A stretch of DNA of 64,000 bases from Leptasterias polaris (Eukaryota; Echinodermata; Asteroidea; Forcipulatida; Asteriidae): positions 3,844,001 to 3,908,000 of the forward strand of contig JAZGTN010000047.1 of NCBI GenBank assembly GCA_037783415.1, read 5' to 3'. The notes beneath the pieces were generated by a model. The model was not told the DNA's origin, searched no databases, and was given only the letters and a program-made list of their open reading frames with translations. Position numbers and translations under genes: made by a program. This document shows, one piece after another, positions 15,608 to 26,920 of this stretch (positions within the stretch are counted from its first letter, which is position 1; each line of letters starts with the position of its first letter).

Positions 15608-17499
15608 TAGTGTGCCCTTTTGCAACAAAAACACAAAACAACAGCAAAGGCAATTGAAAAAGTGAAGCGCACCTAAAAGCAACATTGACCCCTCCAAGTT
15701 TCATTTTCTCACACACAAAAAAACAATCTACAAGAATTTGTTGAAGTAATGTTTCTCAAAAGATTTTACCTCACTTTAGTAATAGTTAGTGCATGGAGGA
15801 AGGGTTAGTGCGGCACCATTTGACGCAATGAGATGTTGAGTGATCCCGAACTGGTCAAGAGTACAATGCCCCCCAAAGACGATTTTGGTAATTTCGTCTC
15901 CTCAAATAAACAAGACGACTGCTCAGTATTTACGTGAAACATTTTTTACACATTCTTAGCATTTTACATTTTTCGCCCTGGCATTCAAATTCTAAAGGTA
16001 AGAAGTTTTAACTGCGTTTTTCAACCAACATTTTAAAACAAAATGATCAATATCGCACATAAACTTCAGGAAAATTGCCATAATTTATTTGCCGATGATG
16101 TTTGGCACCTTATTTTGGGTTTAATGTATGTTATTCTTCACACTGTATCAACAGAAATTGGTAATGTGAGAAGTAATTTAATTATTTGGTTATTGCAAAG
16201 TTGAAGTGATCCCGAACTGGTCAATGATCCCGAACTGGTCAAACGACTGTAGTCCATAGAGCAAGTACCTTGCTCTATGCTACTAGTCTACAGTACTACT
16301 ACTACTGTAGTTGTTAACATCGCGCGCAGTGAGTGATGTAAAAGATGTGCCACGATTTCAGGGTTGCGTTGTATATTATATACAGGAATTCCTACGATAT
16401 AGAATTGTTGAGTACTTAGGAATAGATTAGTAATACGAATATGTCTACTCTTCATAGACGACCATGATATAATGATCTACTTTCTAGAGAAGTACTAGTA
16501 CGTAGGTTAGAACTATTCCGCTATCATCTTTACATCACAATTTACATTGAGATGATAGAATAAAATTTATAGTTCTAGGACTAGGTAGGAGCGTACATAG
16601 AGCAAGGACGAGATAGCATATTAGCCCTGTGCCAAATCATTGTCAAGCCTGTCAGGCATGACATGTGCAAAAAGGCTGTGTTAAATTTCTGTTTGCCAAG
16701 CCCCTTTCTTTGAATAACATGTAATTTTTTCTCTTTTTCTATTCTAGGATTGATTGGGAAGAGCTAACCCTAACACTACGTAATGTACATTGTGTCCATG
16801 TGAATGACAAAAATGACACAAATAGAACAGTCAGTTTGTCTGCTTCAGTTTCATGAAGACTTGATGGAGAAACGTCCGCCAAGGCTCAAGCTGTAGGTAT
16901 TTTGGCCATTGTAACTGTTTTGGTATATCGGACTGACCAAGTTTTAACAATTTTCTGCTTGGCACAAATTATGCCGGGAACCAGTCACAAATATCTCATA
17001 TACATGGTATTTTGGCTGGTAACCCTAATCTGGTAAGCATAGTGTTGCTGTGCTTTTAAAGCATTGGACCCAGATTAAGGTTACCAGCCAATGTCCTGCA
17101 GATTACTCAATAGAAGGTTTTAGAAATATCAAAAATTGTCTGCCTGGCTCTTGCCCCTTATTGCCCCTCCACCAGTCTGCCTGCATCTCGGGCTTGAACT
17201 TTGACCCCATTTGTCTTTTTCCTTCGTGGTTGCCAGAGCCCCATAACAATCACCGGGTGCAACATTATCCTAGATTCTAATGATATTAAACCATCTGTTT
17301 GTTTAGATGATCTTTCCGTCAAGGGAACTCGGCAAACTCCCACAAGGGGATGTAAACACCAAGCTGGAAACAGCCAATCTCTCATAAAAACATTGCTTTC
17401 ACATCTATGATTATGAATTGCACAAATCAATAACTCGGGCTAATGATCCTTAACCCTAACCACCCCAGACCTGCCAAAATCAAACAGATGGTTTTGTTG

Positions 17500-17710
17500 G
17501 AATTTGGATGGTTTAGTACTGTGAAAGCTGGCTTTGCTGTTGGACTATGGATGGTTGAGTACTAATGGGTCAAGGTACTAGTGTTGGACTTTGGCTGAGT
17601 GTGGAAGGTGGTAGTGTACAGTTTGCAACAGTGTTGGGCTTTGGATGAGTGTGGAAGGTGGTAGTGTAGTTTGCAACAGTGTTGGACTTAGGGCATGTGG
17701 GGAAAAAGTG
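17500..17710. repeat. Degenerate minisatellite
   Basis: Repeats of AGTGTTGGACTTTGG, GAGTGTGGAAGGTGGTAGTG and AGTTTGCAACAGTGTTGG with a spacing of about 55-60 bp; two to three clear copies plus degenerate edges. Confidence 0.6.
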
Positions 17711-18264
17711 TATGTTCACAGTGCATGTAATAGGGTTAGCTATTGCATGTAGGGCATGGAATTGCTTGGTCACTGGGTACACTTTGACCTCTTATTGGGA
17801 GGGACAATGGGACATGTGTTTCAGTTGAACATGGACAACCTGCTGATGAAATAAACAAATGATAAAGGCAGTTATTGTACTTGGGTATCCCATGGAGCAA
17901 TAAACTAGTCCTTGTCATTGCACCAACACAATAAAAGTAGAACATACCATTTATGCCATGGGGTGTTTTAGTTTTTGCAGAACTTTATTGTATTTATTGA
18001 ATAGTATTTATAATATGAAAAGACTGTATTGTATTTGATATCAATAGTACATGAAGTCAATATGATGGCAGTTTTCTTGTGAACCACCAGGTGTGGTACA
18101 CGCCCCCGTACGCAAGGGCAGAGCAATGTGATTTGCAACTGTGCTGAGCCCACAAAAAAAAATACATATAGTTTGGCAGAAAACAATTGTTGGGTATTGA
18201 TGGGTTTGGTACTGGAGCCCTAAAATAGAAACAACTACACATTCCCCTGGTGTACCCACTCAGC

Positions 18265-18395
18265 CAAAATCCAACACCCCAGGACTGTTGGAGTATGATG
18301 GGTTGTGTACTGTTCCAATAAGTGCACTGTTGGAGTATGGTGGGTTTGGTACTGTCCCAATCAGGGAACTGTTTGAATTTGATGGGTTGAGGAAG
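18265..18395. repeat. Degenerate minisatellite
   Basis: Three diverged units of about 45 bp built on ACTGTTGGAGTATGGTGGG and TTGGTACTGTCCCAAT. Non-coding. Confidence 0.55.
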
Positions 18396-18839
18396 CTTCC
18401 TAGTGAGAATCACTAGGGGGTTAGGGTTAATACTCATAAAACTGTTTTATGTTTTTTTTAAAGATCTAATAACAAACTTGATTATGATGTAAGATTATAG
18501 TAATTGTAATAACCTACCCATAGTAAACATTCTAAGCGGAACTTACTTATCTAGATGGATTGGGGGAGGGCATGGAGGAGGAGAGGGGCTGGGGGGGGGG
18601 GGCAATTGCACCATGTCTACCCTCATGTGCCAATGACTTTGAGATCTTTTCATCGTGTGATGACAAGTCTGTTCATGGCATACAATCTTCTACCCTGTCA
18701 TGCCTGTAGCTCATTATTAGAGTGAAAGATTGGTCATAACGTGTCATATCCTCTCCCTTCAATGACTAAAGAGACACACATACAACCCCCCCCCCTCCCC
18801 AATCCCTCCCCCTTGAAACACAAAAACATAGTTAACGAT

Positions 18840-18878
18840 TTACACACATACACACATACACACATACACACACACACT
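18840..18878. repeat. CACATA / CA microsatellite
   Basis: Runs of ACACATACACAC followed by pure CA dinucleotides. Confidence 0.85.
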
Positions 18879-19355
18879 CGGTGAGTCTAAAGCCACAATG
18901 GTATGACTCCCTCATACTCCAGCCTCAACTTTTTATCTTTGTACGAACTTATACCACGATTCCAAGCGGATCATAAATTCAACGTTTTGTTTATTTTTTA
19001 AGGACCTTGGGTCGACATCTACAAGCAAATCTGTGGTACACAGTTACAAGCTGTCGCTGTTTGTTCCTGTCCATTCCAGGGGACCCGTGCAGTTGGGAGC
19101 TCTTCAGTTGATCACGATGATACTTGATGTTTTTATGTTTCCACCTGCTTTGACATCGTCCTTTGGGGCAGTGTGATTCTGACGACTCCTAGAGACTGGA
19201 AACACAAGCTTGGTGAGTACATAAAAGTGATTAATGATGTGGTTTTAGAATGTCTACGTAGCGGTCTTCCTTGCGTAATGTTCAGTATCTGGGAAGTCGG
19301 CAGTCCTGAGCCAGTGCTGGGAGTTGAAGAGCTGGTTAAGAGACCCCCTGCAATC

Positions 19356-19447
19356 TGATGGACGGAGGGAGTCCACTGATGGACGGGGAAAGTCCACTGA
19401 TGGACGGGGCAGTCCGCTGATGAACTGGGCAGTCCTCTGCTGGATGG
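19356..19447. repeat. 22-23-bp minisatellite
   Basis: Four to five copies of a unit like GGACGGGGAAAGTCCACTGAT. It lies about 140 bp downstream of a GTGAGT at 19212, which might be a splice donor of an untranslated exon (weak). Confidence 0.75.
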
Positions 19448-21199
19448 TCAGCTATCTGCAACTTTCTAATTACCCCGAGTCAGCCAGGTACCAGGGGAGT
19501 GATGTGCAGTGGGCCTGTGGTCGAGGGTCAACTCATCAATTTAGTGATTAAACATTAGGTGTGAGATCACAGTGTCAAGTTTCCTTCAGTTACGACTAGT
19601 AAAATTTCGCTGTCAGGCTTCAAAGTCCAAGACAAAGGAGCTGTGTTTCCGTTAGTCAAATACCATTGATAACTTTTTGTGCATGCTGTCAGGACTTGGT
19701 GTAAAGATCATACAAATAACGAACTCATTACTACATTTAAGCATGCTCATTCAAACTTGGAAATGCTGCTGACTGTATAGTTCACTCTGACAATGTGCAC
19801 AAAATAAGAATTTTCCACAGATATAGACCTTACACACATGACGTCATTTTAGTTGGGCGCCCTCGGCTAGAGATCAAAAGAAGGTAGCTTATTGGCCGCT
19901 CACGCTCGCCGGGCCAACAAATGTCCATCGTTTAACCTCTAAGATGGCGGTATGGTGACATCACTGCATAAGGTCCTTTTGTTGTATCTATTTTCAAATT
20001 GAAGCAAAAACAAAATGCTGGTTGATATCCAAGAGTCATAAATGTATGCAAAATCAAACAATTCTACTGATTTTTGCTGCATTTATTGATGATAAAAAAC
20101 TCTGGCATTCCAGGGTATCTAAAAAGTGTCTGAACATAAAGTGTTGTGTTTCTCATCCATGACTGTTGGGACTTCTTAGTTTTTAACCATTCTGTGTCTT
20201 GAGCCAAGCCTAGCATTTAAGTAGGGTACACTAAAACTGGGTGGATGTTCAGTTGGTTAGTTTTCGTCACAAGTCGCAATCAATTTTTTAAGTCAAGCCA
20301 TATCGTTTTGCACTTTAGAAGGCTGACACACTGTTTCTTCCCAAGTATCCCATTGAAAGCATTTTGAAAAAATCCCCAGGCCAGCTTTTAACTAGTACTG
20401 TAGCTTGAGTGTGTGTGTGTGTGTGACGGGGGAAATTATTCATGATCGGCCATATGAAAGTGTCCAGCCATTTTCCTAGGGTTGTGAAAAATAAACCCCA
20501 TGTTGAAAAAAGTAATTTACTAAGACACCCTCCATCCAATTCGCCTTTTTTGAACATGGATCTTAAAATTGAATAAACAGTAAAGGCATCACTCTAAAAC
20601 AGAAACTGAAATGCAATACATGAGGTTTACTATTAAACAAGTCTCCATTGTTTTTTTCTCTTTTTTTTCTTTTCCCGTTTTTTCACCCCATTTTTGTGTT
20701 AGTCTCATGTGCACTAGCGGGCTGCCACACTTTATTTCCAGTATAATTTTTGAATTGACTTTAGCAGGTGAAAATCTTGATGATTCACAGTTTTGTTTTT
20801 TTTCTTCTTCTCTCTGTCGTCCTCTCCAAACAAGGCACTTGGAAATCATATAGTTTGGGGATCATCTCTAGAGAGAAGGCGCTTATTTTTATTTTGACTA
20901 ATCCATGATTTGTCTTGAATGTTTGATTGTAAATCTTTGAGCCTGCAAGGGATTGTGTAGGGTGACTCAAAAGGGGAGGGGGACCAGGGGGAAATGAGGG
21001 AGGGACATATCCCAGAAAAGTGGGTCGCTTAGAACTGATTTTTATCTGGTAAAGAATATCATGGAGTTAACACACACAAAAATTCACTCGACATTTTTTA
21101 CTGGGGCTTTTTCCGAACCTTGGCTTTGGCTCTTTCGGTGGCTCCTGTAACACACTATATGATGCACACCAAGCTAAATCAATCACAAGAACCATCTGT

Positions 21200-21362
21200 G
21201 CCCTCACAGCTACCAATTTACCTCTGGGTGAAGAGAAGCAATTATAGTTAAAGGTCTTGCTCAAGGACACAAGTGTCATGACTGGGATTCGAACCCACAC
21301 CCTGATGACTTACCACCAGCACTTGAGTCCGATGCAATAAACCACTCGGCCATGACACGCCT
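21200..21362 (-). repeat. tRNA-derived SINE, family A (reverse)
   Basis: Reverse-strand copy. Box A GTCATGGCCGAGTGG, then box B GGTTCGAATCCCAGTCATGA and the body phrase CCTTGAGCAAGACC. The consensus resembles tRNA-Leu/Ser heads (GCCGAGCGG). Other copies: 21510, 26487, 34423, 41685, 45368 and 61424. Confidence 0.7.
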
Positions 21363-21509
21363 GTGGTACCTGTTTTTCTCCAGGATTTAGAAAACTTATA
21401 ATTTTGTCCTTTTCTTCTCCTATCCCACTAGCTTCCTCACTAGTTTCATGGTGCAATCACCAAAATTGTATCACACATAAATTTGTTATGATGCCTACCA
21501 TGGCATTAT

Positions 21510-21640
21510 GGCATTTCATTGCCGAGCGGTCAAGCGCACACTGGACTCAGGCTCTGGTTTTTGGGGTCAGCAGAGTGTGGGTTTGAGTCCCGGTCATGAC
21601 ACTTATGTCTTTAAAAGCAAGAATTTTAAGTGCCCGGGAA
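21510..21640 (+). repeat. tRNA-derived SINE, family A
   Basis: ATTGCCGAGCGGTCAAGCGC (box A) and GGGTTTGAGTCCCGGTCATG (box B), then ACACTTATGTCTT. It is truncated after about 130 bp relative to the fuller copies at 41685 and 45368. Confidence 0.7.
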
Positions 21641-22572
21641 ACAAGCTGCTAAGTATGAAAAGAACTGTTGTCGATATCGTCAATGATTTATTGGAGAAAG
21701 AAAGTAGAGCATGGTTGTAGTTAAACCAATTATTCTTACCCAGCGGGGCTGTGGGTACAGCAGTTAGTTTTCAGGGCTCACAGGAAACTCATGAATGTGA
21801 CATTTTTCCCAGAGTTCACGGAGGGCAGATAACCTTTTAACGGCCAAGAGCCTGGCACTCTGTTAGTCATGAAGGGGGGCACCTATCTCTAGAGAGAGGA
21901 GACTCATCGCCAAGTTGCCTCGGCGTAATCGTGCCTCGAAGACTCCAAAAATAAACCATGTCCGAATTCTGGTATGTTGTTACGGGGTTCGGCTTTAGTT
22001 AATTGGAGCTGGCGGGGAGATGATGATGTTGCCATGGTGATATGTTGCTCTGCTGGGTTACCCTGGGGAAAACGAGCCGGACTTTTAAAATATCGCAGAC
22101 ATCTTGTTTTTCCTGAAGGGCTTTTCTGAGTATGACTTGAAATACTGGGGAGGTGTACAAACACAAGACTTTTTTGTCACAAGATTTTTTAAAGGTGCAG
22201 CAGCTTTGAAACTTAAATGGTGATAAGTGGCGAAGTTCTTAGATAGCATTTTGTAATAATAATTGTAATGTTGCAAAAATGAAGTATTAAGTTTGTATTA
22301 GGTATGTTTCAAAGTTCAGTGTGATAATTGCTTACTTTAGATTCAAAACTGTTGCTTAGGATGCAACCTCAGACTTTCCTACACGTTTCATTGGCAAAGA
22401 AGTTCCTTGCAAACTTTTTTCACTTAATGTGCATCCATTGTATTCATGTTGTACCTGCCCCCAATTCCACTCCAAGGTGGAGAGAAGAAACTATGCACAG
22501 TGTTTAATGCTGCTTTCACCACACGAGCAATGCTTAAAGACACTTTTCCTTTTCAGTAAAGGCTCAAGCTCT

Positions 22573-22766
22573 GGGCCTAATTTCATAAATCTGTTTAGCA
22601 GAAAATACTGCTTGGAAAATGTCCCTGCTTAGCAAAAAATAAGTGGGGCACCAGTTGCAACATTTTTTATTTTATGGAATGTTGGTAGGTAACCTGTTTC
22701 TGTTAAGCAAAGTTTTTCTGTGCTTAGCAAGTTTTTGTGCTTACAGGCTTGATGAAATTAGGCCCT
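22573..22766. mobile_element. Palindromic MITE with GGGCCCAATTTCATAGAGC ends
   Basis: Element of about 190 bp with inverted ends: GGGCCTAATTTCATAAATC on the left, GATGAAATTAGGCCC on the right. Inside it has TGCTTAGCA repeats and a GGTAACCTG block. It is the same family as copies at 30382-30573, 30839-31008, 39915-40087, 42841-42966, 47216-47416, 51498-51698 and 54497-54652. Confidence 0.75.
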
Positions 22767-22984
22767 GGTGTTTCTGATCAGCAGTGTGTGGGTTCGAATC
22801 CTCCTTCCAACTGGGTCTTGAAGGGCCTCTTGAAGGGTGTGCACAACATTGGCAAATATTGAAAAAATTAATGTTCACAGACTTGCACATGTCTTTTATG
22901 GTATAAAGTCGGTCATGGTGGAAAACTTCCCTTGGAATATTTTTAACTGAAATGCTATAGTTTTAAGAAACGTTATAACTGTTA

Positions 22985-23820
22985 GTGTTGATCTCACGAT
23001 GCCAAAACTTGGTGTTTGAACACAGTGATAACATCTAGTTTGGATCTCACGAGGCCAAAACTTGGTGTTTGAACACAGTGATAACATATAGTTTGGATCT
23101 CACGAGGCCAAAACTTGGTGTTTGAACACAGTGATAACATCTAGTTTGGATCTCACGAGGCCAAAACTTGGTGTTTGAACACAGTGATAACATCTAGTTT
23201 TCAAAACTTGGTGTTTGAACACAGTGATAACATCTAGTTTTCAAAACTTGGTGTTTGAACACAGTGATAACATCTAGTTTTCAAAACTTGGTGTTTGAAC
23301 ACAGTGATAACATCTAGTTTTCAAAACTTGGTGTTTGAACACAGTGATAACATCTAGTTTGGATCTCACGATGCCAAAACTTGGTGTTTGAACACAGTGA
23401 TAACATCTAGTTTGGATCTCACGATGCCAAAACTTGGTGTTTGAACACAGTGATAACATCTAGTTTGGATCTCACGAGGCCAAAACTTGGTGTTTGAACA
23501 CAGTGATAACATCTAGTTTGGATCTCACGAGGCCAAAACTTGGTGTTTGAACACAGTGATAACATCTAGTTTGGATCTCACGATGCCAAAACTTGGTGTT
23601 TGAACACAGTGATAACATCTAGTTTTCAAAACTTGGTGTTTGAACACAGTGATAACATCTAGTTTGGATCTCACGAGGCCAAAACTTGGTGTTTGAACAC
23701 AGTGATAACATCTAGTTTGGATCTCACGAGGCCAAAACTTGGTGTTTGAACACAGTGATAACATCTAGTTTGGATCTCACGATGCCAAAACTTGGTGTTT
23801 GAACACAGTGATAACATCTA
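22985..23820. repeat. 17-unit minisatellite with two unit lengths (53 and 40 bp)
   Basis: 836 bp made of 12 long units (53 bp) and 5 short units (40 bp); 12x53 + 5x40 = 836 exactly. Order from the left: four long, four short, five long, one short, three long. Every unit contains CAAAACTTGGTGTTTGAACA and CAGTGATAACATCTA. Long units carry GGATCTCACGAKG, with T or G at the variable position; short units lack these 13 bp. Units are otherwise almost identical. Long ORFs on the minus strand arise from the repeat and are not genes. Confidence 0.95.
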
Positions 23821-24124
23821 GTTTTTCACTATTTTCTAGTGACTCTGATGAACAATTTCAAGAGCTTTGAAAGCTTTCACAGGTTTTATATTTCAGGCGT
23901 GTTTGGTATCATAAATTGTGGATACTGGTCCTTGACAATTACCAACGTTGTCCTCGCTTTTATCCAATTAGTTTTCGGTAACCTCATAACCAGATGGTCA
24001 TGCACCCCTGGATAGACTGTTAATATCGGTCTGTTAAAGACAAACTACAGGATTCGTAACTATCAAGAGAAATAATAGATTGGTTCGAATCTAGAGCTCG
24101 ATGATTGTAAACTTCATACCAGTT

Positions 24125-24366
24125 CTAATCATCCAGTAAAAAGTTGCATCCCTTGAAGGTTACGAAAAAATGTGGTGTGATCCTTGGCTATACAGCAGTT
24201 ACAGGTTGAATGGCTTCTGACTGGCACCCCAAAACCAAGATATTGACAAAGTAGGGAGACCGCCAACATAGGGCTAGATAACTCAGTTGGTAGAGTGCTG
24301 TCACGTTAATCCGGAGGTTGTTGGCTCAAATCCCGCTCTAGTCAATTTTTCTTTGTTCAACCCAAA
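24125..24366 (+). repeat. tRNA-derived SINE, family B
   Basis: Best-preserved copy: AAGATATTGACAAAGTAGGG, then box A (TAGATAACTCAGTTGGTAGA), box B (GGCTCAAATCCCGCTC) and tail TTTTTCTTTGTTCAACCCA. It is the reference for the copy that ends at PCNA exon 5. Confidence 0.75.
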
Positions 24367-24687
24367 ATCATTTAAATTTACCCAGTCAGTTTCTCTTGTG
24401 GTTTATTATTTGATACCTTTAAGTTTTCATTTAAAAATGGGTTCTGTTCTGCAAGTAACAAAGGGAAGTGATACTGGCCTACCCAGGAAGTTGTCATCAG
24501 TACACTGGAAATCACCGGATTGTGCGAGTGTTTACATTGTATAATATCAAAACAACAAATGGGCGTTTGATAGTGTCATCAAGTTATTAGGGCACATCCC
24601 TTTTTCCTGTGAAATCATTGATATTTTCAAAAAATTTACATTTTTACACCATCCACCAAAACAATAATAAACCTGGGGATTTTGTCA

Positions 24688-24760
24688 AGGGCCCCACTTC
24701 ATGGAGCTGTGTAAGCACAAAACCTAGCTAAACATAACCAAATTATGCTTACCAGGTTTT
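24688..24760. mobile_element. Fragment of palindromic MITE
   Basis: GGGCCCCACTTCATGGAGC followed by GTAAGCACAAAACC and ATTATGCTTACCAGG; the left half of the GGGCCC-type MITE family. Confidence 0.5.
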
Positions 24761-24869
24761 AAGTTCACTAGATAAAATACAATGTCCATTGAAACCATGG
24801 GTTTTTTAAGCCAGAATTTAAATTTGTTAAATGTGATTTTTCTTTTAAAAGGACTTTTTCACGGACTAC

Positions 24870-24960
24870 ATGGACTGCCCAAAGAGGGCACCAAGGCCAA
24901 GTCGAGGGCACTGGATGCCATGACTGCTGTGGCCTCCATGACCCCATGTAACTTCAAATC
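24870..24960. mobile_element. Fragment of hAT-like MITE
   Basis: Shares AAGAGGGCACCAAGGCCAAG and GTGGCCTCCATG with the copy at 2007-2158. The terminal CAGGCCTG is not preserved. Confidence 0.45.
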
Positions 24961-25074
24961 TGGACTTTCCTGAATGAATTACATTGTAGCTTGTGGTTTT
25001 CGTTTTGGTTAACTGAAAATGTTTCAGTAAATGATCAAGACTTTCAATTGGACAGTTGGTACTTAGCGTGATGT

Positions 25075-25235
25075 GGTGTGTCCAATCACAAAGCATGTTT
25101 GATTGGTTTGGTAGTTTCTACCAAGGGTACTCTGTCAGACGGGTGAGTAAAAGTGCTTCATACCTCGGAACGATGACTTGCAATTTGATTGGCCACATCA
25201 ATGACTTCCAGTCAATCCGTGCGAGTTGATTGGCC
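25075..25235. promoter_or_regulatory. Cluster of CCAAT motifs, candidate promoter
   Basis: CCAATCA at about 25081 and ATTGG in the contexts TGATTGGTTT (about 25100), TGATTGGCCAC (about 25187) and TGATTGGCCGA (about 25217): four NF-Y type motifs (ATTGGY/RCCAAT) in about 140 bp. A GTGAGT-type donor (GACGGGTGAGTAA) lies at 25139-25149. It could be an upstream promoter of the RhoGAP gene at 28504, whose 5'UTR is spliced. Inference only. Confidence 0.3.
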
Positions 25236-25989
25236 GACGATTACGCAACCAAACAAATGTGGTGCTGTGGTGGAACTCCAAGGGTTTTGTGGTATTATTT
25301 TCCAACCCAATTGAGGATTTCGGGGTTGATGGATGACTAACAAACGCTGACCACAATGATGCATCCTGGGCAGCGAGGGAGCGGTAGTCGTGACCCCTCC
25401 CTATGGATGACACCCTCCTGATCACACATAAAGCCATGTCAAGCCTATCAAAGTGACCATTATACCCTTCCCCATAGACTTGGAACGTGTCACCCATCAA
25501 TTGGCTGCGGTCTGCAGATGGACGGACTGCTTATTGTCAGACCAAATCAACTCTTTTTTGACGGACTTGCTGTTGAATTTGTTACAGCCGGTTTGAATAG
25601 TCATCGAAGTGGATACTGAAATTGCTACACATGACACATTGTGATGACAGAACCCTTCATGTAGATTGATGTGACACGTAAGTTAAAGAGAGCATACACT
25701 GTAGCTTGACATTTATGTAACCTTGAATTGATTTTTGTGCAGACATTCCATAGCTCATTTTAAAACAGCACTGGAGAATGCTAGCAGACCTACTCCAGTG
25801 TATACTTGTGCTTATCATTTTGAGAAATAAATCAGGTGGAAAAAGGTGTTTATTAAAAAAAGAAATTTTCAATTTCTATTTAAAAAAGAAATTCTGATTT
25901 TTTTATTTTTTTTCTTCAAAATCATCATGAGTATTTCTGTGGAATGATGGAATGACAAAAATCAATTGCACTAAATTAGCAGCAATATT

Positions 25990-26200
25990 AAAGATTGATC
26001 AGCTGTTTCGGGACGGGTTTACTTTCTATTGTGGGGAAAAAATGACAAAAGCGGGATTTGAGCCTGCGACCTCCAGATTTATGTGATGGTGCTCTATCAA
26101 CTTTGTGCCCTATGTTGGCGATTTTCCTTATTTTGTCAATATCTTTTTGGGGTCGGGGGGTGCCAGACAGTAAGTCAATCAACCTTATAATGCCGTACAG
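25990..26200 (-). repeat. tRNA-derived SINE, family B (reverse)
   Basis: Reverse copy: read on the minus strand it has AAAGATATTGACAAAATAAG, CGCCAACATAGGGC, a degraded box A, then GAGGTCGCAGGCTCAAATCC and GCTTTTGTC. The order matches 24125-24366. Confidence 0.65.
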
Positions 26201-26324
26201 CCAGGAATCACGCCTGGGTTACAATTCAACCTGGGAAGCAGCAGTAAGGGGGACATCTTAATGTCAAGTAATAAACCACAAGTGAAGAGAACAGTATTCA
26301 ATTAGAAAATAAGAAAGTTTAGGG

Positions 26325-26395
26325 GCACATTTGCAAGTGACGCAAGGCTTCATCCAGGGCAATGACCTCTGTGGCTTTTGTGAAGTTCCAGGCAA
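26325..26395. mobile_element. Fragment of hAT-like MITE
   Basis: AGGGGCACATTTGCAAGTGA, then AATGACCTCTGTGGCTTTTG and AGTTCCAGGC; a decayed copy of the CAGGCCTG family. Confidence 0.35.
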
Positions 26396-26486
26396 TCATT
26401 AAGGTATGCTAAGAAGAATCAAGTAAAAGCAAGTCTCAGAAAATACCCATTGTCGCTGACCCAAATTACCAACCATATAGTGTATC

Positions 26487-26920
26487 ATGGCGGAGCAGTC
26501 AAGAGCACCGGACTCCAGCTCTGGTGTTTCTGGTTAGAAGAGCGTGGGTTCGAGTCCTGGTCTTGAGACTTGTGTTCTTCAGCAAGACACTCGTCCTTCA
26601 GATGGGATGTAAAGCTGTAGGTCCTGTGTGTTGTGTAATGCAGGTAAAAGAACCCAGTTACACTTATCGATAAGAGAAGGGGTTCATCCTGGTGTTTCTT
26701 GTAAGGTTGGCTGCATAAAGTTTGCGCCACAGTATTAGCTTGTAAACCATTTCAAGGTGCTACATGTAATGGGTCTTATAATTCCAAACAGCTCTACCTG
26801 CATGCCTCCAGAAAGAAAAAATTATGAGCACTTTGAGATGCCCTTCATATGTGAAAAGTGCTATGAACTGCGTATTATTATTTATATTATTATTATTACC
26901 ATTTTTACACATCTGTAAGT
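26487..26920 (+). repeat. tRNA-derived SINE, family A, long copy with ATT tail
   Basis: Box A CATGGCGGAGCAGTCAAGAG, box B GGGTTCGAGTCCTGGTCTTG, the body phrase TTCAGCAAGACACTCG, and a 3' end GAAAAGTGCTATGAACTGCG followed by ATT repeats. The AAGTGCTAT...(ATT)n ending is common to several animal tRNA-SINE superfamilies. Confidence 0.7.

Larger units (their letters stand above)
14341..16249. mobile_element. Tc1/mariner-like MITE, copy 2, carrying a nested insertion
   Basis: Reverse-orientation copy of the element at 3584-4456. Left end CAGTCGTTTGACCAGTTCTG, right end CGAACTGGTCAAACGACTG followed by TA. Subtracting the nested foldback (1033 bp) and one 9-bp duplication leaves 867 bp, almost the length of copy 1 (873 bp). 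The right part (15830-16249) matches the left part of copy 1 in reverse. The TA at the left flank has become CA. Confidence 0.8.
16250..19000. other. Repeat-rich intergenic DNA
   Basis: No coding exon recognised. Contains a palindromic CATAGAGCAAG/CTTGCTCTATG site at 16256-16279 (the same sequence as the rebuilt target of FB1 copy 1), a degraded GGGCCC-type MITE fragment (about 16960-17100), loose minisatellites at 17500-17710 and 18265-18395, homopolymer tracts at 18591-18602 (G) and 18786-18795 (C), and a CACATA/CA microsatellite at 18840-18878. Confidence 0.6.
19448..22984. other. Intergenic DNA with SINE copies
   Basis: No supported exon. Holds two SINE-A copies (21200-21362 reversed; 21510-21640 forward), a palindromic MITE (22573-22766), a third SINE-A fragment (22768-22830), a TG run at 20410-20424 and A/T-rich stretches. 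The remainder shows no pattern I can name. Confidence 0.5.

Noticed and set aside
22896..23820. Array of regular repeats that might be read as a CRISPR or a repeat protein
   Set aside because: No unique spacers; units abut directly and differ only by one indel and one substitution. The ORFs depend on the chance frame of 53- and 40-bp units.
25198..25500. 100-codon minus-strand ORF
   Set aside because: No recognisable domain, no splice signals or conserved context; length is within chance for this composition.
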